Assembly (NCBI RefSeq): GCF_018130385.1
Contig: NZ_JAFCLU010000019.1
Span: forward strand, 96,823-160,822
Length of the DNA stretch: 64,000 bases
DNA from: Bradyrhizobium sp. AUGA SZCCT0283
Lineage (GTDB): Bacteria; Pseudomonadota; Alphaproteobacteria; Rhizobiales; Xanthobacteraceae
Direction of reading: 5' to 3'
Part shown: one piece after another, positions 17,345 to 25,803 of the stretch
How the letters are laid out: each line of letters begins with the position of its first letter
Position numbering within the stretch: position 1 is the first letter of the stretch
The notes under the pieces: generated by a model
Told to the model about the DNA's origin: nothing
The model's database searches: none
Seen by the model: only the letters and a program-made list of their open reading frames with translations
Translations under genes and position numbers: made by a program

Positions 17345-18184
17345 TCAATGCGAAAACAGGATCGGGAGCGGCGGTTTCGACAGCAGGCTCTTGGTGGCGC
17401 CGCCGAGGATGAACTCGCGCCATCGCGCATGCCCATAGGCGCCCATCACGAGAACGTCGACCTGATGCGAAACGGTGTAGGCTTCGAGCACCTCGCCGAT
17501 CCGCCGGCCACCGGCATCGACGTTGTCGAGCACCACGTCGATGCCGTGGCGAGCGAGGTTTTTGGCCAGTGCTTCGGCGGAATGCTTGCTGTCCAGCTTC
17601 TTTTCGTTGGTGACGGTGACGATCCGTACCTTCTTCGCCTTTTCGAGCAGCGGCATGGCATCTGAAACCGCGCGGGCTGCGGCGCGGCTGAAATCCCAGG
17701 CGACGGCGACGGTCCCCAGTTCGAACGGGCGCGCTCGCTGACTCTCGGGCAGAACGAGGACAGGTCGCCCCGATCCGAATATCACGGCTTCTGCGTACCA
17801 CTGGTCGTAGCTTTCCGGCACCGGCACGATGGTGAGGTCGCGAAGCCGCGCGTGGTCTACCAGCATATCCGGCACGGCGTAGGTCGGGCATTTTTCGAGA
17901 TAGGTTTCGTGCAGAATGCCGGATTTGTCAGCGGCGGCGTTGAATGTGGCCAGCATGGCCCTGGCGTTGTTCCGGCTCTTTTCGGTTTCGCCCGCAATGA
18001 TGCCGGGAATATTGGCGGTCGATCCGGAAAGGAAGTGCCCGGGCACTTCCACGTGCACCTCGCAGGCCACCGCAGCCAGATGAGCGCCGAAGGTTGCAGC
18101 GATCGCGACCGCATCCTCGGCTACTGTCGCCGGGGTGGGATCGGGATAACTCGTCAATGTCAGCAGGATGTCCTTGAACGCCAT
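17345..18184 (-). CDS. Tandem universal stress protein (UspA family)
   Basis: 279 residues. The N-terminal half begins MAFKDILLTLTSYPDP and the C-terminal half has GTVAVAWDFSRAAARAVSDAMPLL. The nucleotide-binding-type pattern GAYGHARWREFILGGATKSLL is near the end, followed by PILFSH. Third tandem Usp of the window and the only one inside a long operon, 26 bp after the P-type ATPase and 36 bp before the phosphorylase. GGAGAG lies in front of ATG 18184. Confidence 0.92.
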   Translation of the reverse strand: MAFKDILLTLTSYPDPTPATVAEDAVAIAATFGAHLAAVACEVHVEVPGHFLSGSTANIPGIIAGETEKSRNNARAMLATFNAAADKSGILHETYLEKCPTYAVPDMLVDHARLRDLTIVPVPESYDQWYAEAVIFGSGRPVLVLPESQRARPFELGTVAVAWDFSRAAARAVSDAMPLLEKAKKVRIVTVTNEKKLDSKHSAEALAKNLARHGIDVVLDNVDAGGRRIGEVLEAYTVSHQVDVLVMGAYGHARWREFILGGATKSLLSKPPLPILFSH

Positions 18185-18210
18185 GGGGCTCTCCTTTTTC
18201 CGGAACTAAA

Positions 18211-20811
18211 TTAGCCTCCCGTCGGCTTGGGCGTTTGATCCATCGCAAGGGGCTGGGTTGGCGGGCTCTGGGGCCGCAGCCGCGGGCGCAGCAGCGGCTT
18301 CAGCATTTCCAGCGCGAGCAGCGCGACGACGCCTGCACCGAGCGTCAGGGCCAGATCGTCGGCGTGGAGGGGGCCGAAGGCGAAGAGCTTGCTCGCGAAC
18401 GGCCAAAGCAAGGTGAGCGCCAGGATGATAGCGACGGCGGCGAGCACCGCAGCCAGCGTCCGGTTTGGCCGCCGCAGGGCGGTAAGCAGCGATGCGCCGA
18501 AGGATCGGTTGACCAGAATCAGGCTGACGATCACGACGATGAGCGAAAAGAACGTCAACGCCCGCACTTCGGGCACCGGCATGCCCCATCTCAGCGCCGC
18601 GACGTAAACGGCAGCGACGACCACAAACGCCAGCAACCCCTGCAGCAGGCTCCAGGCGACCAGCGCCCGCGAGAACAGCGGCTCGTCGGGAGAGCGCGGC
18701 GGGCGCCGCATGACGTCGTCTTCCTCGGTTTCAGCCTCGAACACCAGCGAGCAGACGGGATCGATCACCATTTCGAGGAAGGCGATATGGATCGGTCCGA
18801 ACAGGATAGGCAGGCCGAACACCAGCGGCAGCAGCGCCAGGCCCGCGATGGGAACGTGGACGGCAAAGATAAAGGTCATTGCCTTGCGCAAATTGTCGTA
18901 GATGCGGCGTCCGAGACGGATCGCCTTGACGATGGAGCCGAAATCGTCGTCAAGCAGCACGATGGCGGAAGCTTCGCGCGCCACATCCGTTCCGCGCCCG
19001 CCCATGGCGATGCCGATATGGGCGGCCTTCAACGACGGTGCGTCGTTGACGCCATCGCCGGTCATCGCGACAATCTCGCCATTGCCCTTGTAGGCGTTGA
19101 CGATACGCAGCTTCTGGTTCGGCGAGATCCGGGCGAAGACGCCAGCCGTTTCCACCCGGCGGGCCAATTCTGCCTCGTTCAACTGCTCGAGCTGTTCGCC
19201 GGTCATGAGCTCGCCGCGTTCGAGCCCGGCCTGATGCGCGATTGCGTTTGCGGTCGCCGGGTAGTCGCCGGTGATCATGACGGCCTTGATGCCGGCGGAC
19301 CGGCATTCGCGGACCGCCTCGACGACGCTGGTGCGCAGCGGATCGGCGAGGCCGACAAGTCCCAGGAATTCGAAGCTAAGTTCGCGCGGCGACGCCGGCC
19401 AAGGCGGCCCGCCATGGGTGGCGCGCGCTATGCCCAGCACACGCAGGCCGGCGGAGGCCATCGCGTCGATGGATTGCGTCAGCGCCGCGCGGTCGGCCTC
19501 GCTCAACCGGCAGAGACCCGCGATCGCTTCGGGAGCGCCCTTGGTGGCGACGAGGTATTCCTGTCGGTCGCCATCCGCTTGCCAGATGTGGGTTACGGCG
19601 AGGAGATCGGGCCGAAGACCATAGGCGTGCACCAGCTTCCGGCGCGGATGCCGAAATTCGGACTTGGTCGGCCGCTCGCGCGCCAGGGTATGGAACGCCC
19701 GCTCCATCGGGTCGAACGGCTCAGGCGCGCTGGCGAGCAGGCCGAACTCGCTCAAGTGATGGAACTGCGCCGGCATTTCCATGCCGTTCTGCGGATGGAA
19801 GACGTTCCCATCCGCCAGCCGCAGTTCGACGATCGTCATCCGGTTTTCGGTGAGGGTGCCGGTCTTGTCGGTGCACAGCACGGTGGCAGAGCCCAGCGTC
19901 TCGATGGCCGCCGCGCGCCGCGTCAGGACGCGCGCCAGCGAAATTCGCCATGCGCCCATCGCCATGAAGACGGTCAGGACGACCGGAAACTCTTCCGGCA
20001 GCATCGACATGCCCAGCGCAATTCCGGCCAGCACCGCGTCCAGCCATCCGCCGCGCGTGATGCCGTAAAGCAACACCGCGAGCACGCTAACCCCACCGCC
20101 GAAAATGGCAAACAGTCTCACGACGCGCCGTGTTTGCATCTGCAGGCGCGGCGGTTCGGTTTCGAGAGTGGCCAGCGATTGGCCGATCTTGCCGATCTCG
20201 CTTTGCGCACCGATGGCGATTGCTTCTGCCAGTCCCGAGCCCCGCACCACCAGCGAACCGGAGAAGACATGCGGCAGGTCGTCGCCTCCCGGACGCGGCG
20301 GTCCAGACCCAGACGTGGGGCGATCGTCCCAGGCGACCTTGCGCACCGGCACGGATTCGCCGGTCAAGGTCGACTCGTCGGCCTGCAGATCCTGGCAACG
20401 GAGGAGAACGGCGTCGGCAGGCACCCGGTCGCCTTCGGAAAGAACGATGAGGTCGCCCCGCACGACGTCCCGGCCGGCGATTCGCCTGCGCTCGCCGTCG
20501 CGAATGACGAGCGCGCGGGGGCTCGTGAGGTCGCGTAACGCTTCCAGTACGCGCTCGGTCCGCGTCTCCTGCACTACGGTGATCACGATCGACATGGTCG
20601 CGAAGGCGACCAGGATGATCGCCTCCTTCAGGTCGCCGAGCGCCAGGTAAACGATGCCGCCGACCATAAGCAGCGCCAGCATCGGCTCACGCAGCACCTC
20701 GATCGCTATGCGGAACGGCGTGCGCCGATCGGGCTGGGGAAGCTCGTTGTGTCCCTCGGCCTGCAGCCGCGCCGCTGCGTCGGCTTCAGTAAGGCCGGAA
20801 AACGATTTCAT
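18211..20811 (-). CDS. Cation-translocating P-type ATPase (P2-like)
   Basis: 866 residues. The phosphorylated aspartate is D315 in DKTGTLT. Other family signs are the N-terminal cation-ATPase domain (LTEADAAARLQAEGHNELP), TGES in the actuator domain, the hinge MTGDGVNDAPSLKAAHIGIAMG and about ten membrane segments. M4 reads PEEFPVV where calcium pumps usually have PEGLP, so the transported ion is uncertain (Ca, Na, K or H have all been proposed for P2 pumps). There is no heavy-metal CPC motif, unlike fixI. It follows a small hypothetical gene by 3 nt in an operon behind a FixK-type site, suggesting an ion-homeostasis role under low oxygen. Confidence 0.92.
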   Translation of the reverse strand: MKSFSGLTEADAAARLQAEGHNELPQPDRRTPFRIAIEVLREPMLALLMVGGIVYLALGDLKEAIILVAFATMSIVITVVQETRTERVLEALRDLTSPRALVIRDGERRRIAGRDVVRGDLIVLSEGDRVPADAVLLRCQDLQADESTLTGESVPVRKVAWDDRPTSGSGPPRPGGDDLPHVFSGSLVVRGSGLAEAIAIGAQSEIGKIGQSLATLETEPPRLQMQTRRVVRLFAIFGGGVSVLAVLLYGITRGGWLDAVLAGIALGMSMLPEEFPVVLTVFMAMGAWRISLARVLTRRAAAIETLGSATVLCTDKTGTLTENRMTIVELRLADGNVFHPQNGMEMPAQFHHLSEFGLLASAPEPFDPMERAFHTLARERPTKSEFRHPRRKLVHAYGLRPDLLAVTHIWQADGDRQEYLVATKGAPEAIAGLCRLSEADRAALTQSIDAMASAGLRVLGIARATHGGPPWPASPRELSFEFLGLVGLADPLRTSVVEAVRECRSAGIKAVMITGDYPATANAIAHQAGLERGELMTGEQLEQLNEAELARRVETAGVFARISPNQKLRIVNAYKGNGEIVAMTGDGVNDAPSLKAAHIGIAMGGRGTDVAREASAIVLLDDDFGSIVKAIRLGRRIYDNLRKAMTFIFAVHVPIAGLALLPLVFGLPILFGPIHIAFLEMVIDPVCSLVFEAETEEDDVMRRPPRSPDEPLFSRALVAWSLLQGLLAFVVVAAVYVAALRWGMPVPEVRALTFFSLIVVIVSLILVNRSFGASLLTALRRPNRTLAAVLAAVAIILALTLLWPFASKLFAFGPLHADDLALTLGAGVVALLALEMLKPLLRPRLRPQSPPTQPLAMDQTPKPTGG

Positions 20812-20814
20812 GTC

Positions 20815-21240
20815 TCAAAGATACGAGACCGCGGTCACCCGATAGGTATGCATCTTGCCGCCTTCGTTGAGCGAAACATACTCGCCGACGACGAAGCGTT
20901 CGTCCGCGAAGTGATAGCCGACGTCGTCAGGCACGCTGGTCTCGCCGTCGTCATAGTGGAAGGCCCACCCGCCGCCGGGGCGGTGAACCAGATGACCATG
21001 CTTGTCCTGTTGGTCCGGGCGCTGGCGCACGACCCGGCAGGCGTCGCGATGCTCGCGCCACAACCTTGCATCGATGCGGTCCTCGGAATCGAGCGGCGCC
21101 ACGATGATATAGGCCACCTCGGCATCGCCTTCGGGATGGCCGGGCTCGCGGGCCAGCGCGAGGCGGAATTGCCGGAATTGCGCCGGCAGGGAAGCGTTCA
21201 GGATCGGCTTCGGCTGGGTCTTGGCTCTGGTCTTGGACAT
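20815..21240 (-). CDS. Uncharacterised small protein
   Basis: 141 residues, soluble, with a lysine-rich first ten residues. I recognise no named domain. The C-terminal half (RPGGGWAFHYDDGETSVPDDVGYHF, then FVVGEYVSLNEGGKMHTYRVTAV) looks like a small beta-rich fold. ATG 21240 has GGAG at about 8-10 bp. It lies 3 nt before the P-type ATPase, so the two are very likely co-translated, and a role in assembly or regulation of the pump is possible but unproven. Confidence 0.75.
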   Translation of the reverse strand: MSKTRAKTQPKPILNASLPAQFRQFRLALAREPGHPEGDAEVAYIIVAPLDSEDRIDARLWREHRDACRVVRQRPDQQDKHGHLVHRPGGGWAFHYDDGETSVPDDVGYHFADERFVVGEYVSLNEGGKMHTYRVTAVSYL

Positions 21241-21290
21241 CTCTGATGGCTCCTTGGTTTTCCGGCCTGAGGCTGCTGCCTCCGCCTTGA

Positions 21291-21782
21291 TCAGCTCGGC
21301 TCAGCCGCGGCCTTCACCGCGGGGGCGGTTGCCCCGGATTTCTTCAGGCTCTTGACGATGATCGTGATCAACGGCACCAGCACCAGCGGCAGCACGCTGT
21401 TCAGGGGATGGTGCACCATGCCGGTGAATTGCGATTGCAGCGCGCGGGCCTCGCTCTGTAATGCCTCGACCGCGGAGCCGTGAATTTCGGTGGCCAGTTC
21501 GAGTTCGCGGCCGCCGGGCGGTCTTCCGCCAACGACAAACAAGACCGCTGCGATCACGAAATTGACGACGCCGAGAATCGCTGCCGCGGAAATCGCGCTC
21601 CAGATCTGCACCAGCGCGAAATAGGCTGACAGTTCCAGCATCAACAGGCCGAAGGCCGCGATCAGCGCGGCAAACGCCCGCAAACCCAATCCGACCAGCA
21701 TGTGCCGCATCCGGATTTCCGCGATGATGCGGTCGGTGCGCCACAGCGCCCGTAAATGCTTGACGACGTTCTCGCTGTTCAC
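21291..21782 (-). CDS. Phage-holin-superfamily-6-like membrane protein
   Basis: 163 residues. Two hydrophobic segments (about 28-55 and 60-85) are followed by a helical stretch and a third hydrophobic segment near 127-143 (LNSVLPLVLVPLITIIV). The pattern fits the holin-like membrane proteins that commonly occur with DUF883/ElaB-like proteins in proteobacteria. Despite the name, these chromosomal genes are not phage remnants. It follows the DUF883 gene directly and precedes the hypothetical/ATPase pair. Role unknown, probably envelope stress. Confidence 0.75.
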   Translation of the reverse strand: MNSENVVKHLRALWRTDRIIAEIRMRHMLVGLGLRAFAALIAAFGLLMLELSAYFALVQIWSAISAAAILGVVNFVIAAVLFVVGGRPPGGRELELATEIHGSAVEALQSEARALQSQFTGMVHHPLNSVLPLVLVPLITIIVKSLKKSGATAPAVKAAAEPS

Positions 21783-21783
21783 G

Positions 21784-22059
21784 TTAGTGCCTCCTCAGCA
21801 TGAAACCGATAGCGACGCCGAGCGCGAAGGCGGATGCCAGCGCCGCAATCGGCCGCTCCGCGATCAGCTTCTCGACATGCTCTTCTTCCTGTCCCAAGGT
21901 CTCGCCGAGTTCGTTCAAGGCGGCCTTGATCTGTTCGGCCAGCGCCTCGGTATGGCTCCTCGCAGCGTCGAACATGTCGTTGCCAGGCATATCCAGGAGC
22001 CGAGACATTTCGATCCTGAGCGCCTGCAGCTCATCTCCCAATTCGCTCGATTTGAACAT
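21784..22059 (-). CDS. DUF883/ElaB-like inner-membrane-associated protein
   Basis: 91 residues. Helical charged N-terminal part (about 1-65, including EALAEQIKAALNELGETL) followed by a single glycine/alanine-rich membrane anchor (about 69-88, RPIAALASAFALGVAIGFML) and a basic RRH end. This is the typical layout of DUF883 (ElaB/YqjD-type) proteins, which bind ribosomes or the membrane in stationary phase in E. coli. First gene of the minus-strand operon; the FixK-type site lies 61 bp upstream. Confidence 0.82.
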   Translation of the reverse strand: MFKSSELGDELQALRIEMSRLLDMPGNDMFDAARSHTEALAEQIKAALNELGETLGQEEEHVEKLIAERPIAALASAFALGVAIGFMLRRH

Positions 22060-22119
22060 ATCGCGGTCATTCCCATCGTCGGACGACGTAAACTCTAGGT
22101 GAGGCGGCCGCGGTACCGC

Positions 22120-22133
22120 TTGATTTGGGTCAA
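22120..22133. promoter_or_regulatory. FixK/FNR-type site between the DUF883 operon and the mla-like genes
   Basis: TTGATTTGGGTCAA, a full palindromic pattern. It lies 61 bp from the DUF883 start on one side and 96 bp from the proposed permease start on the other. Class II spacing would start transcripts near 22085 (minus) and 22168 (plus). Confidence 0.82.
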
Positions 22134-22228
22134 CCTTGTTCGAGCCACAATGTCGCCTTGAGGCAGGTCAACATCGGTGCTGCGCACGCGGCCTAGAAAA
22201 AACGCTCTGCAATTGTGGGAATATCATC

Positions 22229-23365
22229 TTGGCGACTGCACCCCTGTTAACGGCGACCCCGTCGGGCGATACGCTTGAGTTGCGTCCAGGCGGCTCGTGG
22301 ACAGCGGCGAACGCCGCTACGCTTGAACAGCTTTCCGACGAAGTTGCGCCGCAGCTCGATCGAGCCGGCCTGGTCAAGGTCGACATGGCCGAAGTGCGCG
22401 AACTCGATACGCTCGGGGCCTGGCTGCTCGAAAAGATGTCGCGGCGGGTCGCTTCCGCCGGCCATCGCGCCAATACCGTTGGCGTCGCCGACAATTACAC
22501 CGGCCTGATCGACGAGGTTCGTCAGGTCAACCGGCGCACGCCGGCGCCGGCTCCGGCGCGCAATCCCGCCGTGGCAAAGCTTAGCGATATCGGCCGTGCG
22601 ACCATCGGTGCAAGAGAAGACGTCGCCGCATTCCTGCAGATGCTGGGTGCACTATGCATAGCTATCCTGGGCGTCCTGCGCCGGCCGCGATCGTTGCGGC
22701 TGACGTCGCTGACCTACCAGCTCTATCGGGTCGGATGGCAGGCCATACCCATCATCGTGCTAATCACCTTCCTGATCGGCGCGATCATCGCGCAGCAGGG
22801 CATTTTCCATTTCCGAAAGTTCGGTGCGGATTCCTACGTTGTCGACATGGTCGGGATTCTCGTGCTGCGTGAGCTCGGCGTGTTGATCGTCGCCATCATG
22901 GTCGCCGGGCGCTCGGGCAGCGCCTATACCGCCGAACTCGGCTCGATGAAGATGCGCGAGGAGATCGACGCGCTTTCGACCATGGGACTGGACCCGATCG
23001 AAGTCCTGATGCTGCCGCGGATCCTGGCGCTGATCTGTGCGCTGCCGATTCTGAGCTTCATCGGCTCGATGGCGGCGCTCTACGGCGGATGCTTGGTTGC
23101 CTGGTTCTACGGCGGCATGGGGCCGGCGATCTTCCTTGCGCGGCTGCATGACGCCGTATCCGTCACTCATTTCGAGGTCGGCATCATCAAGGCGCCTTTC
23201 ATGGCGCTGGTGATCGGCATCGTCGCCTGCAGCGAAGGCCTGCGCGTGAAGGGCAGCGCGGAGTCGCTCGGCAAGCAGACCACCACGTCGGTCGTCAAGT
23301 CGATCTTCCTGGTCATCGTGCTCGACGGGCTGTTTGCGGTGTTCTTTGCATCGATCGGAATGTAG
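22229..23365 (+). CDS. MlaE-type ABC transporter permease with N-terminal STAS-like domain
   Basis: About 378 residues. Residues 1-100 form a STAS-like domain (VKVDMAEVRELDTLGAWLLEKM). The MlaE permease domain (about 140-378) has five or six membrane segments and the signature GRSGSAYTAELGSMKMREEIDALSTMGLDP. These permeases work with an ATPase and an MCE protein to move lipids between membranes. The start is uncertain: the frame runs back to 22136, but a transcript from the FixK-type site would begin near 22168. TTG 22229, with GGGA upstream, fits better. It is followed at 2 bp by the ATPase gene. Confidence 0.88.
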   Translation: MATAPLLTATPSGDTLELRPGGSWTAANAATLEQLSDEVAPQLDRAGLVKVDMAEVRELDTLGAWLLEKMSRRVASAGHRANTVGVADNYTGLIDEVRQVNRRTPAPAPARNPAVAKLSDIGRATIGAREDVAAFLQMLGALCIAILGVLRRPRSLRLTSLTYQLYRVGWQAIPIIVLITFLIGAIIAQQGIFHFRKFGADSYVVDMVGILVLRELGVLIVAIMVAGRSGSAYTAELGSMKMREEIDALSTMGLDPIEVLMLPRILALICALPILSFIGSMAALYGGCLVAWFYGGMGPAIFLARLHDAVSVTHFEVGIIKAPFMALVIGIVACSEGLRVKGSAESLGKQTTTSVVKSIFLVIVLDGLFAVFFASIGM

Positions 23366-23367
23366 CG

Positions 23368-24141
23368 ATGCAGGAAGCCGCCGAACAATTTGCCATTCGT
23401 GTGCGCGATCTCGTGGTCGGCTTCCGCCGCCACGTCGTGATCGATCACCTCGGGCTGGACGTCCGCCGTGGTGAGATTCTCGGCCTGGTCGGCGCTTCCG
23501 GCGGCGGCAAATCGGTGCTGATGCGGACCATCATCGGCCTGATCCCGCGGCAGAGCGGAGAGATCGAGGTGATGGGCTCGCCGATCAATCACGACCGCAC
23601 CACACGGAGCGCGGCCGGGCGATGGGGCATCCTGTTCCAGCAGGGCGCGCTGTTCTCATCGTTGACGGTGCGGCAGAACATCCAGTTTCCGTTGCGCGAG
23701 AATCTCGTGCTGTCGGACGCCCTGATGGACGAGATCGCGACCGCCAAGCTCGAAATGGTCGGGCTCAAGCCGGAGGACGGGGACAAGTTTCCTTCCGAAC
23801 TATCCGGCGGCATGACCAAGCGCGTGGCGCTGGCGCGTGCGCTCGCGCTCGATCCGGCGATCGTGTTTCTCGACGAGCCGACCTCGGGGCTCGATCCGAT
23901 CGCCGCCGGCGATTTCGACGCCTTGATCAAGACACTGCAGAAGACGCTGGGTTTGACCGTGTTCATGGTCACCCATGACCTCGCCAGCCTCAATACCGTC
24001 TGCGACCGCGTCGCGGCGCTGGCCGACGGCAAGATCGTCGCCATCGGACCGATGCGCGAATTGCTTCAATCCGAGCATCCCTGGGTGCGGGCCTATTTTC
24101 ACGGCAAGCGCTCCCAGATGCTGCAACCCAAAGCGAGCTAA
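23368..24141 (+). CDS. MlaF-type ABC transporter ATP-binding protein
   Basis: 257 residues. Walker A is GASGGGKS (42-49), the signature is LSGGMTKRVALARAL, and Walker B is IVFLDEPTSGLDP with the switch histidine in MVTHDL. The GGM variant of the signature is typical of the Mkl/MlaF subfamily that powers MCE lipid transport. It sits 2 bp after the permease and 3 bp before the MCE gene, in one operon. Cytoplasmic face of the inner membrane. Confidence 0.93.
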   Translation: MQEAAEQFAIRVRDLVVGFRRHVVIDHLGLDVRRGEILGLVGASGGGKSVLMRTIIGLIPRQSGEIEVMGSPINHDRTTRSAAGRWGILFQQGALFSSLTVRQNIQFPLRENLVLSDALMDEIATAKLEMVGLKPEDGDKFPSELSGGMTKRVALARALALDPAIVFLDEPTSGLDPIAAGDFDALIKTLQKTLGLTVFMVTHDLASLNTVCDRVAALADGKIVAIGPMRELLQSEHPWVRAYFHGKRSQMLQPKAS

Positions 24142-24144
24142 GAG

Positions 24145-25248
24145 ATGGAAACCCGCGCTCCCTTCGTCATTGTCGGCGCTTTCGTGCTGGCGGCCATCGT
24201 CGCCGTGTTCGGCTTCGTCTACTGGCTGCAGAACACCGGCGGGCTCGGCCCGCGCTCCAGCTATCACGTGCAGTTCGAGGGCTCCGTGCCCGGACTCCTT
24301 GTCGGCGCGGCTGTGCTGTTCAATGGCATTCGGGTCGGCGAGGTGACTGAGCTCGGCCTTGCGCCCGGCAACCCGCGCGGCGTCAATGCGACGATTTCGG
24401 TCGCTTCGACGACGCCGGTCCGTGCCGACACCAAGGTCGGTCTGGAGTTTCAGGGTCTGACCGGCGTGCCCGTGATCGCACTCGAAGGCGGCACGCTGGT
24501 CGCCAAAAGCGGCGAGGTGCCGACGCTCGTCGCCGAACCAGGTGCGGGGCAGGGCATGACACAGGCCGCACGCGATGCGCTGCGTAAGGTCGATACGGTG
24601 CTGTCGGAGAATTCGGAAGCGTTGAAGGACACGATTACCAATTTCAAGGTGTTTTCGGAAGGCCTGGCGCGCAACACCGGCAAGCTCGACGGCATCGTCG
24701 CCGGCCTCGAACGCATGACCGGCGTCACCAGCCCGCCGCCAAAGATCACCTATGATCTGCGCGCGCTGCAAAATCCCGGGCCCGTGGGCAAGGTCATCAA
24801 CGTGCAATGGGCGATCCCGGAGCCGACGGCGGTTGCGATGCTGGAGACGCAGCGCTTCCTGTTCTCGCCGGCGCAGGAATACCCGGGATTCGCGGAGGCG
24901 ATGTGGGCCGATGCACTTCCGAAACTGATCCAGGCGCGGCTCATAGAGAGTTTTGAGAATTACGACATCGCGCATGCGCCGCTGCGCATGGCCGATGTCG
25001 GGCAGACCGAATTCCAGCTGCTGATCGATGTCAGGCGGTTCCGCATCGCCGTCGAGTCCGGGCCGGCAGCCGAGATCGGCTTGTCGGCCAGGATCGTCGA
25101 CAAGAACGGCAAGGTCGTCGCCTCGCGGCTGTTCGAAGAACGCGAGAAATTTGCGAATGTCGCGCCGGCCGAAGCCGTCGCTGCATTCAGCGAAGCGTTC
25201 GGAAGGATTGCAAAGAACATGATCGCCTGGACGGTGCAAGCGTACTAG
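24145..25248 (+). CDS. MCE (MlaD-like) protein fused to an ABC auxiliary domain
   Basis: 367 residues. One N-terminal membrane anchor (about 7-28) is followed by an MCE domain (about 38-115: YHVQFEGSVPGLLVGAAVLFNGIRVGEV) and a helical linker. The C-terminal domain (about 195-365: ITYDLRALQNPGP, FQLLIDVRRFRI, SRLFEEREKFANV) resembles the PqiC/YmbA auxiliary lipoprotein. In many bacteria the lipoprotein is separate; here it is fused and lacks its own lipobox. The protein probably hangs in the periplasm and passes lipid between the inner-membrane complex and the outer membrane. A palindromic terminator-like sequence follows. Confidence 0.85.
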   Translation: METRAPFVIVGAFVLAAIVAVFGFVYWLQNTGGLGPRSSYHVQFEGSVPGLLVGAAVLFNGIRVGEVTELGLAPGNPRGVNATISVASTTPVRADTKVGLEFQGLTGVPVIALEGGTLVAKSGEVPTLVAEPGAGQGMTQAARDALRKVDTVLSENSEALKDTITNFKVFSEGLARNTGKLDGIVAGLERMTGVTSPPPKITYDLRALQNPGPVGKVINVQWAIPEPTAVAMLETQRFLFSPAQEYPGFAEAMWADALPKLIQARLIESFENYDIAHAPLRMADVGQTEFQLLIDVRRFRIAVESGPAAEIGLSARIVDKNGKVVASRLFEEREKFANVAPAEAVAAFSEAFGRIAKNMIAWTVQAY

Positions 25249-25249
25249 G

Positions 25250-25269
25250 CGAGGCAGGTGCCTGCCTCG
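25250..25269. terminator. Bidirectional terminator-like hairpin
   Basis: CGAGGCAGG at 25250-25258 pairs perfectly with CCTGCCTCG at 25261-25269 around a 2-nt centre, between the convergent mla-like operon and cytochrome c gene. No T tract follows. Confidence 0.5.
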
Positions 25270-25298
25270 GCGCTCGTTACCGGCTTGCTGAGGTCCGC

Positions 25299-25616
25299 CT
25301 ATTCAAGCGTCTTCAGATACGCCAGCAGATCACCGATCTGGTCCGGCTCGAGCTGGAAGGCCGGCATCGTCGGATGCCCGGTGTAGATGCCTTCGGCCAG
25401 CGCCTCTCCGAGCGTCTCGATCGGGTAACGCGTGTGCAGTGTCCGGAACGGCGGCGCGATCTTGAGTGGGCTCGGCGAAACCTTGTCGATCGAATGGCAC
25501 TTCGCACAGTTGTTGAGCGCGAAGGTCTTGCCGCGTTGCTCCTGAGGCGAAGCTGCTGCAGCCGGCGTCAGGGTAATGAGCGTAAACGCCAGCGGCACCA
25601 AAATTCGTCCAATCAT
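25299..25616 (-). CDS. Small periplasmic c-type cytochrome
   Basis: 105 residues. A signal peptide (about 1-22, cleaved after ...TPAAAA) precedes a single heme-binding C37-A-K-C40-H41 motif, and a methionine in GHPTMPAF (about residue 82-86) is the likely sixth heme ligand. About 80 mature residues make it a compact class I cytochrome, probably an electron carrier. It is divergent from the FixK1-like regulator and shares the site at 25692-25705, so it is likely made at low oxygen and may feed the cbb3 oxidase encoded nearby. Confidence 0.9.
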   Translation of the reverse strand: MIGRILVPLAFTLITLTPAAAASPQEQRGKTFALNNCAKCHSIDKVSPSPLKIAPPFRTLHTRYPIETLGEALAEGIYTGHPTMPAFQLEPDQIGDLLAYLKTLE

Positions 25617-25691
25617 TGCAGCTTCAACTCCGTGGAAAAGTGCGGTTTTCCAGCCCAGAATTATAATGTGAAGGTTTAATCGCCGGCCAGT

Positions 25692-25705
25692 TTGATCTGG
25701 ATCAA
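25692..25705. promoter_or_regulatory. Perfect FixK/FNR-type site between cytochrome c and fixK1-like genes
   Basis: TTGATCTGGATCAA has full TTGAT and ATCAA arms. It lies 76 bp from the cytochrome start and 98 bp from the regulator start. Class II spacing would give starts near 25657 (minus) and 25740 (plus). Confidence 0.9.
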
Positions 25706-25803
25706 TCAGCGGACCATGGATTGGCTAGAATGAAATATATCTCCGACGGTCTGCCATGGCCGGGAGGCAGGGCGTCAATCCGGCGCTCGAACGGGCAGGG
25801 GCA

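Noticed and set aside
18235..20538. 767-residue plus-strand open frame
   Set aside because: Lies opposite the P-type ATPase, whose motifs are unmistakable; composition is of a GC-rich antisense shadow.
21291..22059. Prophage remnant because of the holin-like gene
   Set aside because: Holin-like/DUF883 pairs are normal chromosomal genes in proteobacteria and no other phage gene is nearby.
23800..25239. 479-residue minus-strand open frame
   Set aside because: Antisense to the ATPase and MCE genes, with no domain.
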